A stretch of 64,000 nt of DNA, from positions 35,476,255 through 35,540,254 of the forward strand of contig OX387193.1 of the NCBI GenBank assembly GCA_947561395.2. The letters run 5' to 3'. Shown one piece after another: positions 25,633-35,023 of the stretch; within the stretch, counting starts at the first letter, position 1, and the number at the start of each line of letters is the position of its first letter. The notes beneath the pieces were generated by a model, which was not told the origin of the DNA, did no database searches, and was given only the letters and a program-made list of their open reading frames with translations. Made by a program: the position numbers and the translations under genes. Origin of the DNA: Buxus sempervirens (taxonomy: Eukaryota > Streptophyta > Magnoliopsida > Buxales > Buxaceae).

Positions 25633-25668
<36 letters not shown>
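25633..25668 (+). repeat. Homopolymer of 36 G
   Basis: An uninterrupted G36 run inside the LTR, downstream of its TATA box, so the transcript would contain poly-C. Such a run is hard to sequence and its length may be inexact. Copy 1 has no equivalent. Confidence 0.8.
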
Positions 25669-25669
<1 letters not shown>

Positions 25670-25817
25670 GAAGAAAACCAGGGGTTGAATGGCCTTGGGA
25701 TGGAGTAGAAGGGCTATGGAGGGCAAAAGGAGTGGATGTGCAGGTGGGAAGAGGTGGGAGGAGCAAGCTCAAGACAGCCAAAAATAAGCCAACCCCGGAA
25801 ATGAGTTGCTGGTTTGC

Positions 25818-25825
25818 TATTTATA
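25818..25825 (-). promoter_or_regulatory. TATA box of LTR copy 2
   Basis: TATAAATA on the minus strand, equivalent to 4987-4994 in copy 1. The palindrome cluster starts 11 bp upstream. Confidence 0.7.
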
Positions 25826-25835
25826 GAAAACTTAA

Positions 25836-26090
25836 TGTATCCGGCAACTCAGGCCGGATACACTAAGGCCTCCCCTTATCCGGCCTTCATGGCCGGATAC
25901 ACTAGTCTTCCTTTTTATCCGGTCTTCAAGTCCGGATACAAAACATAATCATTTGAAAATTAAATGCCGCCGCGAATTTGTCGGGGCGATCGGCGCGAAT
26001 CTTGCGCGAAAATCTTCTTGTATCCGGCCTTCAAGTCCGGATATACACAATGGTCTGTGTATCCGGTATATTGGACCGGATACAAATCAA
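25836..26090. repeat. Promoter palindrome cluster, TATCCGGCC...GGCCGGATA type
   Basis: Units: 25836-25862 (perfect 10-bp arms TGTATCCGGC / GCCGGATACA, 7-bp spacer), 25877-25899 (perfect 9-bp arms TATCCGGCC / GGCCGGATA, 5-bp spacer), 25914-25940, 26019-26045 and 26058-26084. The cluster abuts the TATA box, exactly as the AACCGAAA cluster does in copy 1. Confidence 0.9.
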
Positions 26091-27079
26091 AAAATTACGG
26101 ATTTGCCCTTCGACTTGACCGATTCGACCGATTTGACGCTTTTGGATATCTACGGATTGGCCCGTACGAATTTTTGATATTTAAGATTTAGTCCCTAAGA
26201 TATTTTTCTGCGCTTGTAACCACATGTGCAGTTCTTGCGCCACGTGTGCAGTTTCCAGTTTTGCTGCTCGAAAAACTTTGACAGCTCATATCTCATTCAT
26301 CCGAACTCCGATTTTAGCAAACTTAATTGCGTTAGACTCGTATCGGAGCCCTCTATTTAATGACATAGGGCTAAACACTTCGCACGGGGTTCGAGGGAAA
26401 AGTCAACTTTTGGCCTTCCTTTAAGTTTGACTGCCCTTAGAACCTTTATTCGGACTCCGATTTCTTGCAAACCCAGTTGCGTTAGAATCGTGTCGAGATT
26501 CTTTATCCAAGGATATAGAGCAAGGTACTTGGCACGGAATTCGAGGAAAAGTCAACTCTCGGCTCTTCCTTAAGTTTGACCGCCCGCAGAACCTTCATCC
26601 GGACTCCGATTCCTGCAAACCCAGTTGCGTTGGATTCGTGTCGGGATTCTCCATTCATTGAGATAAAGCAAGGTGGCCAAATTTTATCTGATTAGAAGGC
26701 CAATTTTTCACCCCTTAGGGTTTGACTTTTTAGCCGGGTTTTGCATTTCTGGCTTTTCTGGAGCGCAAAAATAAGGTGCTTACAGTATCACAACTCTCAA
26801 CTCACATAAACCAAGCATCTACCCACCAGTATCGTCATCTCCCAAGATCTGAAAACAAAACAAAACAAAACGGATGGGATACAAATATCTCAGCAAGTAG
26901 CACATGCATGCTCAAATACATTTTATATAGTTCTAAAACATGAATCAAATTTAAAACATAAATTGATGGCGATAACACGAATAATCCGGATAATCTAGCA
27001 AAATCCAGCAAATATAAATCCAAACAACAATATCGATTTCAAACAATATATTATAGTGGGACTCATGAGATTTGACCAC

Positions 27080-27365
27080 TTTGAAAGTTAAGATCTAGCT
27101 CCAAACAATCCAGTCAAAGAACATCTGCCAAATCTGTACCACTGCCATATTTGATTCCAATATCATCACCCTCATGATGGTATACACAAGATCTCACCAT
27201 CATGGTGGAAACGGATAAAAAATCTAGTCTGAGAACCTCTGCCATATCTGATACCAACATCATCACCCTCATAGTGGAAATACATAAGACCTCACCCTCA
27301 TGGTGGAAACGGAATTATTGCAGCACTTCCCTCATGGAAGGCCTCTCCATCATGGAGGAAACGCA
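27080..27365 (-). repeat. Second LTR repeat block (CACCCTCATGGTGG units)
   Basis: Belongs to the host LTR 23202-54452. ATCACCCTCATGATGG, CTCACCATCATGGTGG, CATCACCCTCATAGTGG, CTCACCCTCATGGTGG and CTCTCCATCATGGAGG recur at 25-70 bp spacing. The units are partly self-complementary (CCATCATGG). Confidence 0.6.
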
Positions 27366-27826
27366 TTAAGGAGACTAGACTTAATTCAACAAAGTTAGAC
27401 AGACTTTACTTGCTAACTAGATTATGGATCCATAACAAACTAAGCCCAAAATAACTTTAAACAATATTATCATGTAGACTGACATACCTACATAAAATCA
27501 TAGTCAAGAGCGATTAAAACCATTCCATCATGAAGAATCTGGATTTCAAGCTTTATGCCTACTTTCGATATCAAAACAGTATATAAATAACATCAACGAT
27601 GCAAACAGGATAATTACACAAAATTCACCGAGAACACCACTTTCGGTTAATACACTAATGTAACGCCCCAAATCTAGTTCGTTAGAATAATGGCCCAAAA
27701 CAACTAATTCCAGACTTAAACTATTTCAATAATCATAATCAAAGTATGGAAATAAAAGATAAATTCTCCAAGAAGTGCAGAATAATAAAAATAAGTCATT
27801 CAATATTAAACCTTCAATCAAAGTCT

Positions 27827-28026
27827 NNNNNNNNNNNNNNNNNNNNNNNNNNNNNNNNNNNNNNNNNNNNNNNNNNNNNNNNNNNNNNNNNNNNNNNNNN
27901 NNNNNNNNNNNNNNNNNNNNNNNNNNNNNNNNNNNNNNNNNNNNNNNNNNNNNNNNNNNNNNNNNNNNNNNNNNNNNNNNNNNNNNNNNNNNNNNNNNNN
28001 NNNNNNNNNNNNNNNNNNNNNNNNNN
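27827..28026. other. Assembly gap (200 N)
   Basis: Exactly 200 N, a conventional placeholder, so the real length of this part of the LTR is unknown. Confidence 0.99.
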
Positions 28027-28329
28027 AGTCGGTATAATCCCCCGAAGTGTCTATCCTAGCAACGTCCTCACAAGGAATAGTTGAAAACAAAACCGATAAA
28101 ACAATAATGTGAGCAACAACATCTCAGTAAGTAGTCATGCAAATAGTTGGTAACAGTACAAATATGCAACGACTAATCAGAATAACCACAATAAAAATAC
28201 AGTTCAACAATAATTAAATGAAAATAAATCAAACACAATTAATTTCACCTCATGGAACTCATGAAAAAGAAAACCAGAGAAAGAAAGAGTAGCCATGTGC
28301 CAATATGCTACCTAACCAAATTACAAGTG

Positions 28330-28510
28330 GACCAGACACAACTATTCAAACTGGGCTATTCGACACCCAACGAAGAACCCAACCAACGACCGAAATGAGT
28401 TAGCATGTAGCGACCGAACCTATCCAGGAGTGGGGCAACGTAGCAACCGACCTATCTAGGAGCGATACCATCCTCGAGATGATGGAATGCCTATGACACA
28501 GAATTCAAAC
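28330..28510 (-). repeat. Second LTR repeat block
   Basis: Loose reiteration of CGACCGAACCTATCCAGGAGTGG and AACCGACCTATCTAGGAGCG, plus ATCCTCGAGATGATGG, in the position of the second block of LTR 27659-30266. Confidence 0.4.
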
Positions 28511-29084
28511 TACTCTAGAAGACCTTTTCACTTGCTAGCTATTCTATGGATCCAAGTAATTGCTAAGCCCCACTCAACAGTGGAAAACCAAACCAGGGGA
28601 TGGACATGTTTCCCAATAACACCCGCACACGCAGAAACACAACTGTGTCAATAACCAAACCCGCAACTACGGAATAAACAAACCAGGCACCTACCTTGTC
28701 ACACACTGTGACCCAAAGATCCACACAAGTGGCACCAAGTCATATGTCCAAACTCCAGGTTTCAACGGGCAACTATGTCCAAATTGTTTATCAAATCCTT
28801 CAATGCACAAAACACACTCAAATAACCCAAATACAGGTGTAGGGAACTCTTAAATCAAGTTTGGTTTAAAAGAGAATTGTTTGGAACAACAAAACTAAGT
28901 TTAAAAAGCCTCTTTAGCAAAACGTACCCAAAATCTTTATAAAAATGAATTTTCAACATCCGCCAATTCAAACTATCTCTAAATGCTGTAAACTTAGTGG
29001 GTACATAGGTTTAAATTGAATGAAAACAATTTGGTGTGGAGAAAAACTAGGCTAGTTGGCAAATTCCAAAAATTTGACAGAAGG

Positions 29085-29330
29085 GCGCTCAAGCGACAAC
29101 AAGAGCGCTCGAACGACTGAGTAAAACAGGGTCGTTTCAAGGTTGGTCACTCGAGCAACGCTTCGGGCGTTCGCCTTCAGGGTTTTGATCACTTTCGGGT
29201 TTTTCTGAAAATAAAAAGCACAACAGGCGCCTGAAATTCCGCTCGAGCGGCTTTCGGGCATCCTTGAACTGCTCTCGAGACACACATTGGCGCTTGAGCG
29301 ACAGTTCAAGCAGCCTATCACAAATCAGAT
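29085..29330 (-). repeat. Leader repeat block (GGGCGCTCGAGCG type)
   Basis: Units AGGGCGCTCAAGCGAC, AGAGCGCTCGAACGAC, TCACTCGAGCAACGC, CCGCTCGAGCGG and GGCGCTTGAGCGAC spaced 20-60 bp. The core CGCTCGAGCG is a perfect palindrome. The motif resembles those at 985-1190 and 59005-59165. Confidence 0.7.
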
Positions 29331-30758
29331 TTTCTGACTTTTCCAAAAATTTGCGTAAATCATTCTAAAATCGAAAACTCAAAATCTAAAGCATTAAATC
29401 CATTCTAAATCATTCAAGAATACCTCATAAACATATTAGAACAATTTCGAGCAATTAAAACACCATATAATATGCAAACAAATCATCAAACATTCGGATA
29501 ACCATGGTTATCGAATAAACATGAATTCTGTTTATGCAAGTTTTAAAGGGGACTACTTACCTTGTTTTGGGAACTAAAATCTCTTTCTAACAGCACTCCA
29601 ATATCACTCCACAGATGATCCAACAATCACAGTAAACCTGGATCTCATCTGTGATCAAAAATCACATCTTTGAGAACTCTAAACATATCTAAACCTCCAA
29701 AATAGAAACTTTTCTCTAGCTTGTTCTTACCTAAGTTTCTTCTGAATGAAAATCCTCCTTCCCTTCTCTAAAATTTGCTCCAACAGTTGCTTGAGATTAG
29801 GGTTTGATCTTAGGGAAGAAAATAGAAGAATGGAAGAAGATGAAGAGGACGTGCGGCTATTCTCTTGTTCCAAACGTGAATAGGTGCATGCAGTCATTAG
29901 GTTATTTTATTATTTAACTTCCTTTTACTAAAATACCCATACCAACTCTTTACCCTAATATTCATTCTTTTTACAATCTTGCCCTTAATCCCTCTTCATT
30001 AAACCACACAAAATCAACCCAATCACCTCAACCCAAGCCTGGTTTTTTTTTTTTTTATCTCGCACTGTAACAATCTAACAAATACAATCAACATTCTCTT
30101 TAATCTAAATTTAAAATCTCACCTTAGATAGGTTCCCCCAGTTTCCTCCGGTTCATTTTGGACTCCTCCGGGTTGAACCAATGTCTCATCACCTGCATTG
30201 GCAATATTCTTAATTAGCCTATTTATTTATTATCATTATTTTATTAATAAAATCTGGGATTTTACAACTAAAGTTAGAGTTCAATACTTGAATCAAATCA
30301 ATTCAGAGTTTTAAACACGTAGATGAGAAATTTAAAGTCAGTGAAGAAAATCCTATTTAGCATCCATCATAACATGCCGCTAATAGTCACTAAAGTTTCA
30401 CCAATTTGGACCCATTCCTTAATTATCACCTAATTATTACAATTAATTTAATCAATTATAAATTGCTACTAACTGCTGGAAGAAGTATATCATTTGTTTA
30501 ATTCAAATGAAGTGACACAATAGGTTAAAACCCAGAAATTTTGCTCTAATTAAATCAGCTGCACTCATACATCAAAAACAAAAGCAAGTCACCTGGGCGA
30601 CCTACTCTGATTGCCTGGGCGACCTTAGTAATTTTGCTGGTCGCCTGGGTGACCTTGTGTAGACACCCCAAATTGCACTACAAAATGAGAAAATAATAAA
30701 AACATGTAATTAGAGCTTAAAACAGGTCAAAAATGCATAAAAATTGAATAAATAGGCT

Positions 30759-30868
30759 TTGCCCGTATTTCATTCACGGGCCGGTCGCCGCCCGAGATCT
30801 CTCTACGGTCAGGCGCGCCCGTGGAAACTATACGGTCACCATTGGACCGTAGTGCATATACGGTCACT
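30759..30868. repeat. ACGGGC/GCCCGT palindrome cluster in the 5' LTR promoter
   Basis: GCCCGT...ACGGGC (30761-30781), then CGCCCG, TACGGTC, GCGCCCGT, TACGGTCACC...GGACCGTA and TACGGTC. It lies 200-300 bp upstream of the TATA box. The 3' LTR has the same cluster at about 50179-50287. Confidence 0.75.
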
Positions 30869-31066
30869 AAAGACACGTGCGAGTTTTGTCCTTCTCTCGA
30901 TTTCCGAGCTTTATCTTTAGTCCAATATATCTTTAAATGAGCGAATTACGTATTTTATTCGCTGAAGCCACCTTGGTTGGCTATGGATGGGCATTATCTC
31001 CAATTTTCACTCCATCCTGAGGATCAGGATATATCCTTCTGGACCAGCCTTGCCCCTGGGTGTGTC

Positions 31067-31074
31067 TATAAATA
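31067..31074 (+). promoter_or_regulatory. TATA box of the 5' LTR
   Basis: TATAAATA followed by GAGGCTCTCTCC. It is conserved in the 3' LTR at 50487-50494. U3 would be about 30658-31095. Confidence 0.8.
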
Positions 31075-31247
31075 GAGGCTCTCTCCTCTAGCTAAGGGCC
31101 ACGAAATTTTAAGTTCAAGGAAGTCTAAGAAGCTCCAAGAGAAGAGAAAGAACTCCTGCTGCCTGCCTGCTCAATCCAGGTAAGTCCCCTATCCCTTTTT
31201 ATTTTTTGTCTTCAATTCTAGAAGTAATAGGATCATCTCTATTGCTG

Positions 31248-31540
31248 TAGAATAAGGCCATCTGTTATATTTGTATCCCTAAACTTGTCTCTAAGTACCT
31301 CAAGAGTCTCTCTAGCCGTAAAACGTGAAGAGAGAACTAGGGGAAAGGGGAACAGGTGGATCCCTAGAATAGAACCCCATATCTGTTTTTTTCTTTTTTT
31401 TCATAGAATAAGGACTGTGATTGTGTTTGTATACCCAAACCTATCTCTAAGTACCTCAAGAGTCTCTCTAACCATAAAACGTGAAGAGAGAACTAGGGGA
31501 AAAGAGAACAGGTGGATCCGTAGGGTAGACCCCCATGTGC
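31248..31540 (+). repeat. Tandem duplication of about 156 bp inside the LTR
   Basis: Each unit starts TAGAATAAGG (31248 and 31404) and contains ACCTCAAGAGTCTCTCTA, AAACGTGAAGAGAGAACTAG and AACAGGTGGATCC. The second copy begins after a T-rich stretch ending in CATAG, so it may act as a duplicated exon. It is also present in the 3' LTR. Confidence 0.85.
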
Positions 31541-32475
31541 TCTAATCTGTGAGATGTGGCTGTTTTGAATATCTTGATCATGTTTTAATGCTTTTTATGA
31601 TATATCTGAATGAATTACATGAATCTATGATGTTTATAGCATGAGATCCCCACTTTTTGCTAAAATTTGGATTTTTGCCACTTTTGCACCTACAGCACTG
31701 TTTTCGTGATTTTTGCGATTTAGGCTAAGATCTTGGATTTATCATGATCAATATGGTAGATCTGGATCCAGAAGCCTGAAAGTAAATTCTAGGGTTTCAT
31801 GAAATTGTTTTTAAATTGTTTTTCATTATTGAGAGAAGACCCTACTGTCTCAGTTCTCCCCTTTTGGTGTTCTTCATCAACGTGGGTATTTTTGGTTTTT
31901 ATTTTCTGATTTAATGTGAAATTCGGGCTTTATCTATGTCCTGGACTATTCAAGTTCAATTTTGAAATATTTTATAAAAATCATATTTTTCTAGATTTCT
32001 AGAATTTAGCTTGAAGCCAGATTTTTGGATTTTTCACTTTAAATTGATTTTATTTGATTTTATCTCAATTTTATTTTGATCATGAAACCCTAGGAATGGT
32101 ATGATCATGTTTGATAGTTCTGGATCAATCAGACTATTCATATGAAAAAACCATATATTTTTGCCTTTTTTGTGATTTTGTGTGATTTTTATAGCAAGCT
32201 TTTTCCTTTATTTTAAACATGAACAATACCTGGCAACCACCTTGTGTGGATGAATAGGGGTGCCTAACACCTTCCCCTGTTCATAACTTAATCCCCTTAC
32301 CCATCTCTGGTTGTTTTTTTTAGGAGGGATATTTTGCCCTAAAATTTGCCTTTTGTGCTTATTTAATATTTTTGTGTCCATTCACACCTAAATTGAATGG
32401 TGGCGACTCTTTGTTTTATATAATCCCGTGTGATGATTAGGAAATCATTAAATTGATTTTTCCATGTCTCACAAC

Positions 32476-32493
32476 TGGCGACTCTGCTGGGGA
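32476..32493 (+). other. Primer-binding site
   Basis: TGGCGACTCTGCTGGGGA starts 2 bp after the 5' LTR. Ogre/Tat elements are reported to use a tRNA-Arg primer and this 18-mer is of that kind. The tRNA assignment is recalled, not computed. Confidence 0.8.
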
Positions 32494-33990
32494 GTGGTGG
32501 ATTTGAGCCTTTTGGTGTTTTAGTTCATGTTTTTTTATATTTTTTGATTTGTTTGCTATTTTGTGTTCTTAAACATGTTGAGTATGTTTTAAATCTGAAT
32601 TATTGCTCAAGAATTCATGGGGGTAGAAACATGCTTAATTTTGATTTATAGGATTGTTTCTACAAACATGCGTAGGGGAGGTCCGTTTTGCTGAACCATG
32701 CTTATTTCTTGCTATATTTTTATGATAGCATGTTTTAATTTTCAGCATGATCTCCATGATGATTTTGGGTGTATAACATGATCATATGTTTGCATGATAG
32801 ATGATTTTTTTTATGAGCATGTTTTAGGTGCTATAGGATTGCTTTATTTACTTGTTTATTTTAAATATGCTTTCCTATTATGCCTTGGTTTGTTTATGCA
32901 TGGCTGCGAAAAGAGTGGCAAGGGTTTGGGACGTTGTGAATGCACCCAATTTTTACAATGCACTGTGCACATTTATTTTTTACACAGCCTACCCTTAACC
33001 TATAGGAAGTTGAACCCGAATGTGTGTAGCTTGGCGCAACGAGGTCGATACTTCGGAAAGCGAAAGTGAAAACATTCACCTTAGAACTTTGAGCTAATGA
33101 TGTGATGATAATGTGGATCTGGGATTCTGGTCATCACTAGGCTTGAGTGCTAAGTTGTCATTAAGCCAAAACCCAAAACCCCTACGCTTGAAGGTGGAGT
33201 TACACGTTTTTGGCTAAAGTATACAATTACGTGGGGATATGGGTTTGTATGATTGTGGGAAGGCCGTGTGCATGGCTTACAAACCAGGGCATAATGCGGA
33301 TGCCATATTGAAGGTAAACAAGGTAACAAGGTAATCCTATTGTTTTGCATTATTTTCATGTCATAGGGGTGTCATGGTGCCCATTGGTTCGGGATAAAAT
33401 TGGTCCCAAAATATGCATATTTTCTAAAATTGGTGCAGCCCATAGGAAGAGTTTCTAACTCTGTTTAGAATCAATCCTACCCAATGTTCATACAAAGAGC
33501 AACAAAAAGGGTACCAAATTCTTGAGTATGGTGTCAATTTGGAAGGTACATGTGCCTTCCTAAACATGTGTTTTAGCAAAAAGGCCAAGGTCCACTTTGG
33601 GACAGTTTAGAAGCCCTGTAATGGGTGAACCGTATGTTTGGATGAGCAATCAAAGTGATCAAACCATGTAAAAACTGCAAAAATATAAAAGAGCTCCGCA
33701 AAACCGCATTTGGTACACGGGCTGGGCTCGCCCGTATTGGTTATACGGGCTGAGCGCGCCCGTGTTGGTCATACGGTCATGGCTTGCCCGTAATATGAAC
33801 ACGGGCAAGGCCGAACCGTGGTGAATATACGGTTTTCTCGGAATATTCCACTTTAATTAGTTTTTCCCACTAAAACCTTCCTTTAACCTTTAAATAATGA
33901 TAAAGGGAAACAAGTTTGAATAAAATGCTTCAAAAAACAAAAAAAAAAACAAAATAATTGAATAAAAAAAATGTGAGAGAAAGGTTCCTT
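32494..33990 (+). other. Untranslated leader of the Tat/Ogre-like element
   Basis: No convincing reading frame. It contains one ACGGGC/GCCCGT cluster (33714-33832), preceded by TATAAAAG at 33683-33690, which could be an internal promoter. Confidence 0.5.
33714..33832. repeat. ACGGGC/GCCCGT palindrome cluster in the leader
   Basis: ACACGGGCTGGGCTCGCCCGT, ATACGGGCTGAGCGCGCCCGT, ATACGGTCATGGCTTGCCCGT and ACACGGGCAAGGCCGAACCGT follow each other at about 30-bp intervals. Each has arms ACGGGC / GCCCGT around 7-9 bp. Confidence 0.85.
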
Positions 33991-33992
33991 GG

Positions 33993-34795
33993 GCTTCTGA
34001 AAGCCTTTGAATTTCAGACTTTTTCAAAACTCTTGGGCTTCTGAAAGCCTTTGAATTTCAAACTTTTCCAAAACTCCTGGGCCTCTGAAAGCCTTTGAAT
34101 TTCAGACTTTTTCAAAACTCTTGGGCTTCTGAAAGCCTTTGAATTTCAGACTTTTTCTCAAAAAACTCCTGGGCCTCTGAATTTCAGATTTTTCAAAAAT
34201 CCTGGGCCTCTGAAAGCCTTTGAATTTCAGAACTTTTGGGCCTCTGAAAGCCTTTGAATTTCAGACCTTTTTCTTTTGGGCCTCTGAAAGCCTTTGAATT
34301 TCAGAACTTTTGGGCTCTGAAAGCCTTTGAATTTCAGAACTTTTGGGCCTCTGAAAGCCTTTGAATTTCAGACCTTTTCTTTTGGGCCTCTGAAAGCCTT
34401 TGAATTTCAGAACTTTTGGGCCTCTGAAAGCCTTCGAATTTCAGACTTTTTCCTTTTGGGCCTCTGAAAGCCTTTGAATTTCAGATCTTTTGGGTTTCTG
34501 AAAGCCTTTGAATTTCAGACCTTTTTCTTTTGGGCCTCTGAAAGCCTTTGAATTTCATATCTTTGGGCCTCTGAAAGCCTTTGAATTTCAGACCTTTTCT
34601 CAAAATATCCCTGGGCCTCTAAAAGCCTTTGAATTTCAGACCCTTTCATCAAAAATCCTCGGGCCTCTGAAAGCCTTTGAATTTCAGACCTTTTCCAAAA
34701 ATATCCCTGGGCCTCTGAAAGCCTTTGAATTTCAGACCTTTTTCAAAAACCCCCCGGGCCCCTGAAAGCCTTTGAATTTCAGATCTTTCTCTCTT
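33993..34795 (+). repeat. Tandem array of 20 units, TCTGAAAGCCTTTGAATTTC type
   Basis: Twenty units of 33-48 bp. The first 23 bp are nearly invariant and form an inverted repeat (TCTGAAA ... TTTCAGA with a 9-bp loop). The rest is a variable T/C-rich linker plus GGGCCTC. One unit (near 34170) has lost its left half. The array ends 230 bp before the Gag ATG and lies in the predicted leader intron. Translation of the array is not meaningful. Confidence 0.95.
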
Positions 34796-35023
34796 TTGTG
34801 GGACCTATTGGAAGCCCTAGAATATTCCAACAATTCAATTCAAAAAAAAAAAAAGAAGCAAATAAAGAAAAAATCCAAACTCGTGTTCACCCAGCTTGCA
34901 CATAGGCATTCCTAGGCATGTGAATGAGATTAATTGGGCACTGATATTTTCTCCTTTATTTTGTATCCAGGTACCAATACACTTGCAATCATAGCTCCTG
35001 TAACCAGATCAAGAGCTCGCGCC

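Larger units (their letters stand above)
23367..26784 (-). mobile_element. Solo LTR, large Tat/Ogre-like family, copy 2 (TSD GTATC)
   Basis: The minus strand starts TGTAAGCACC and ends CGCGCGCACA. GTATC flanks it at 23362-23366 and 26785-26789. It is 3418 bp and the homologue of 2683-5841: the first 550 bp, the TATA region, and the 3' part with CACCTGGGTGCC and AAGTCCGTAGACACC all correspond. The palindrome clusters sit in the same two places but carry a CCGG-type motif instead of an AACCGAAA motif. A run of 36 G lies at 25633-25668. Confidence 0.9.
27659..30266 (-). mobile_element. Solo LTR with an assembly gap (TSD ACTAA)
   Basis: The plus strand begins TGTAACGCCCC and ends GGGATTTTACA. 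ACTAA flanks it at 27654-27658 and 30267-30271. It lies inside the LTR of 23202-54452. It has the same plan: second block (28330-28510), leader block (29085-29330) and a purine-rich leader on the minus strand near 29760-29870. Length without the 200 N is about 2.4 kb. Confidence 0.9.
30658..32473 (+). repeat. 5' LTR of the Tat/Ogre-like element
   Basis: TGTAGACACCCC to GTCTCACA, 1816 bp. It contains an ACGGGC/GCCCGT palindrome cluster (30759-30868), TATAAATA (31067-31074), a splice donor (31180) and a 156-bp tandem duplication (31248-31540). The end carries GGTGGCGACTC, like the PBS that follows. Confidence 0.95.
31180..34970 (+). other. Predicted leader intron of the gag-pol transcript
   Basis: The donor TCCAG|GTAAGT in the LTR and the acceptor TTATTTTGTATCCAG|GTACC just before the Gag frame are close to plant consensus. 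Ogre elements are known for spliced introns. The intron would remove the PBS-leader, one palindrome cluster and the tandem array from spliced RNA. Another possible acceptor (TTTTTTTTAG|GAGGG) is near 32322. Confidence 0.45.

Noticed and set aside
25458..25781. Open frame with a long proline run on the minus strand
   Set aside because: The prolines (glycines on the plus strand) are only the translation of the G36 homopolymer in an LTR.
34508..34765. Repetitive open frame with GPLKAFEFQTF units
   Set aside because: Translation of the hairpin tandem array in the non-coding leader; unit lengths are not multiples of three throughout.
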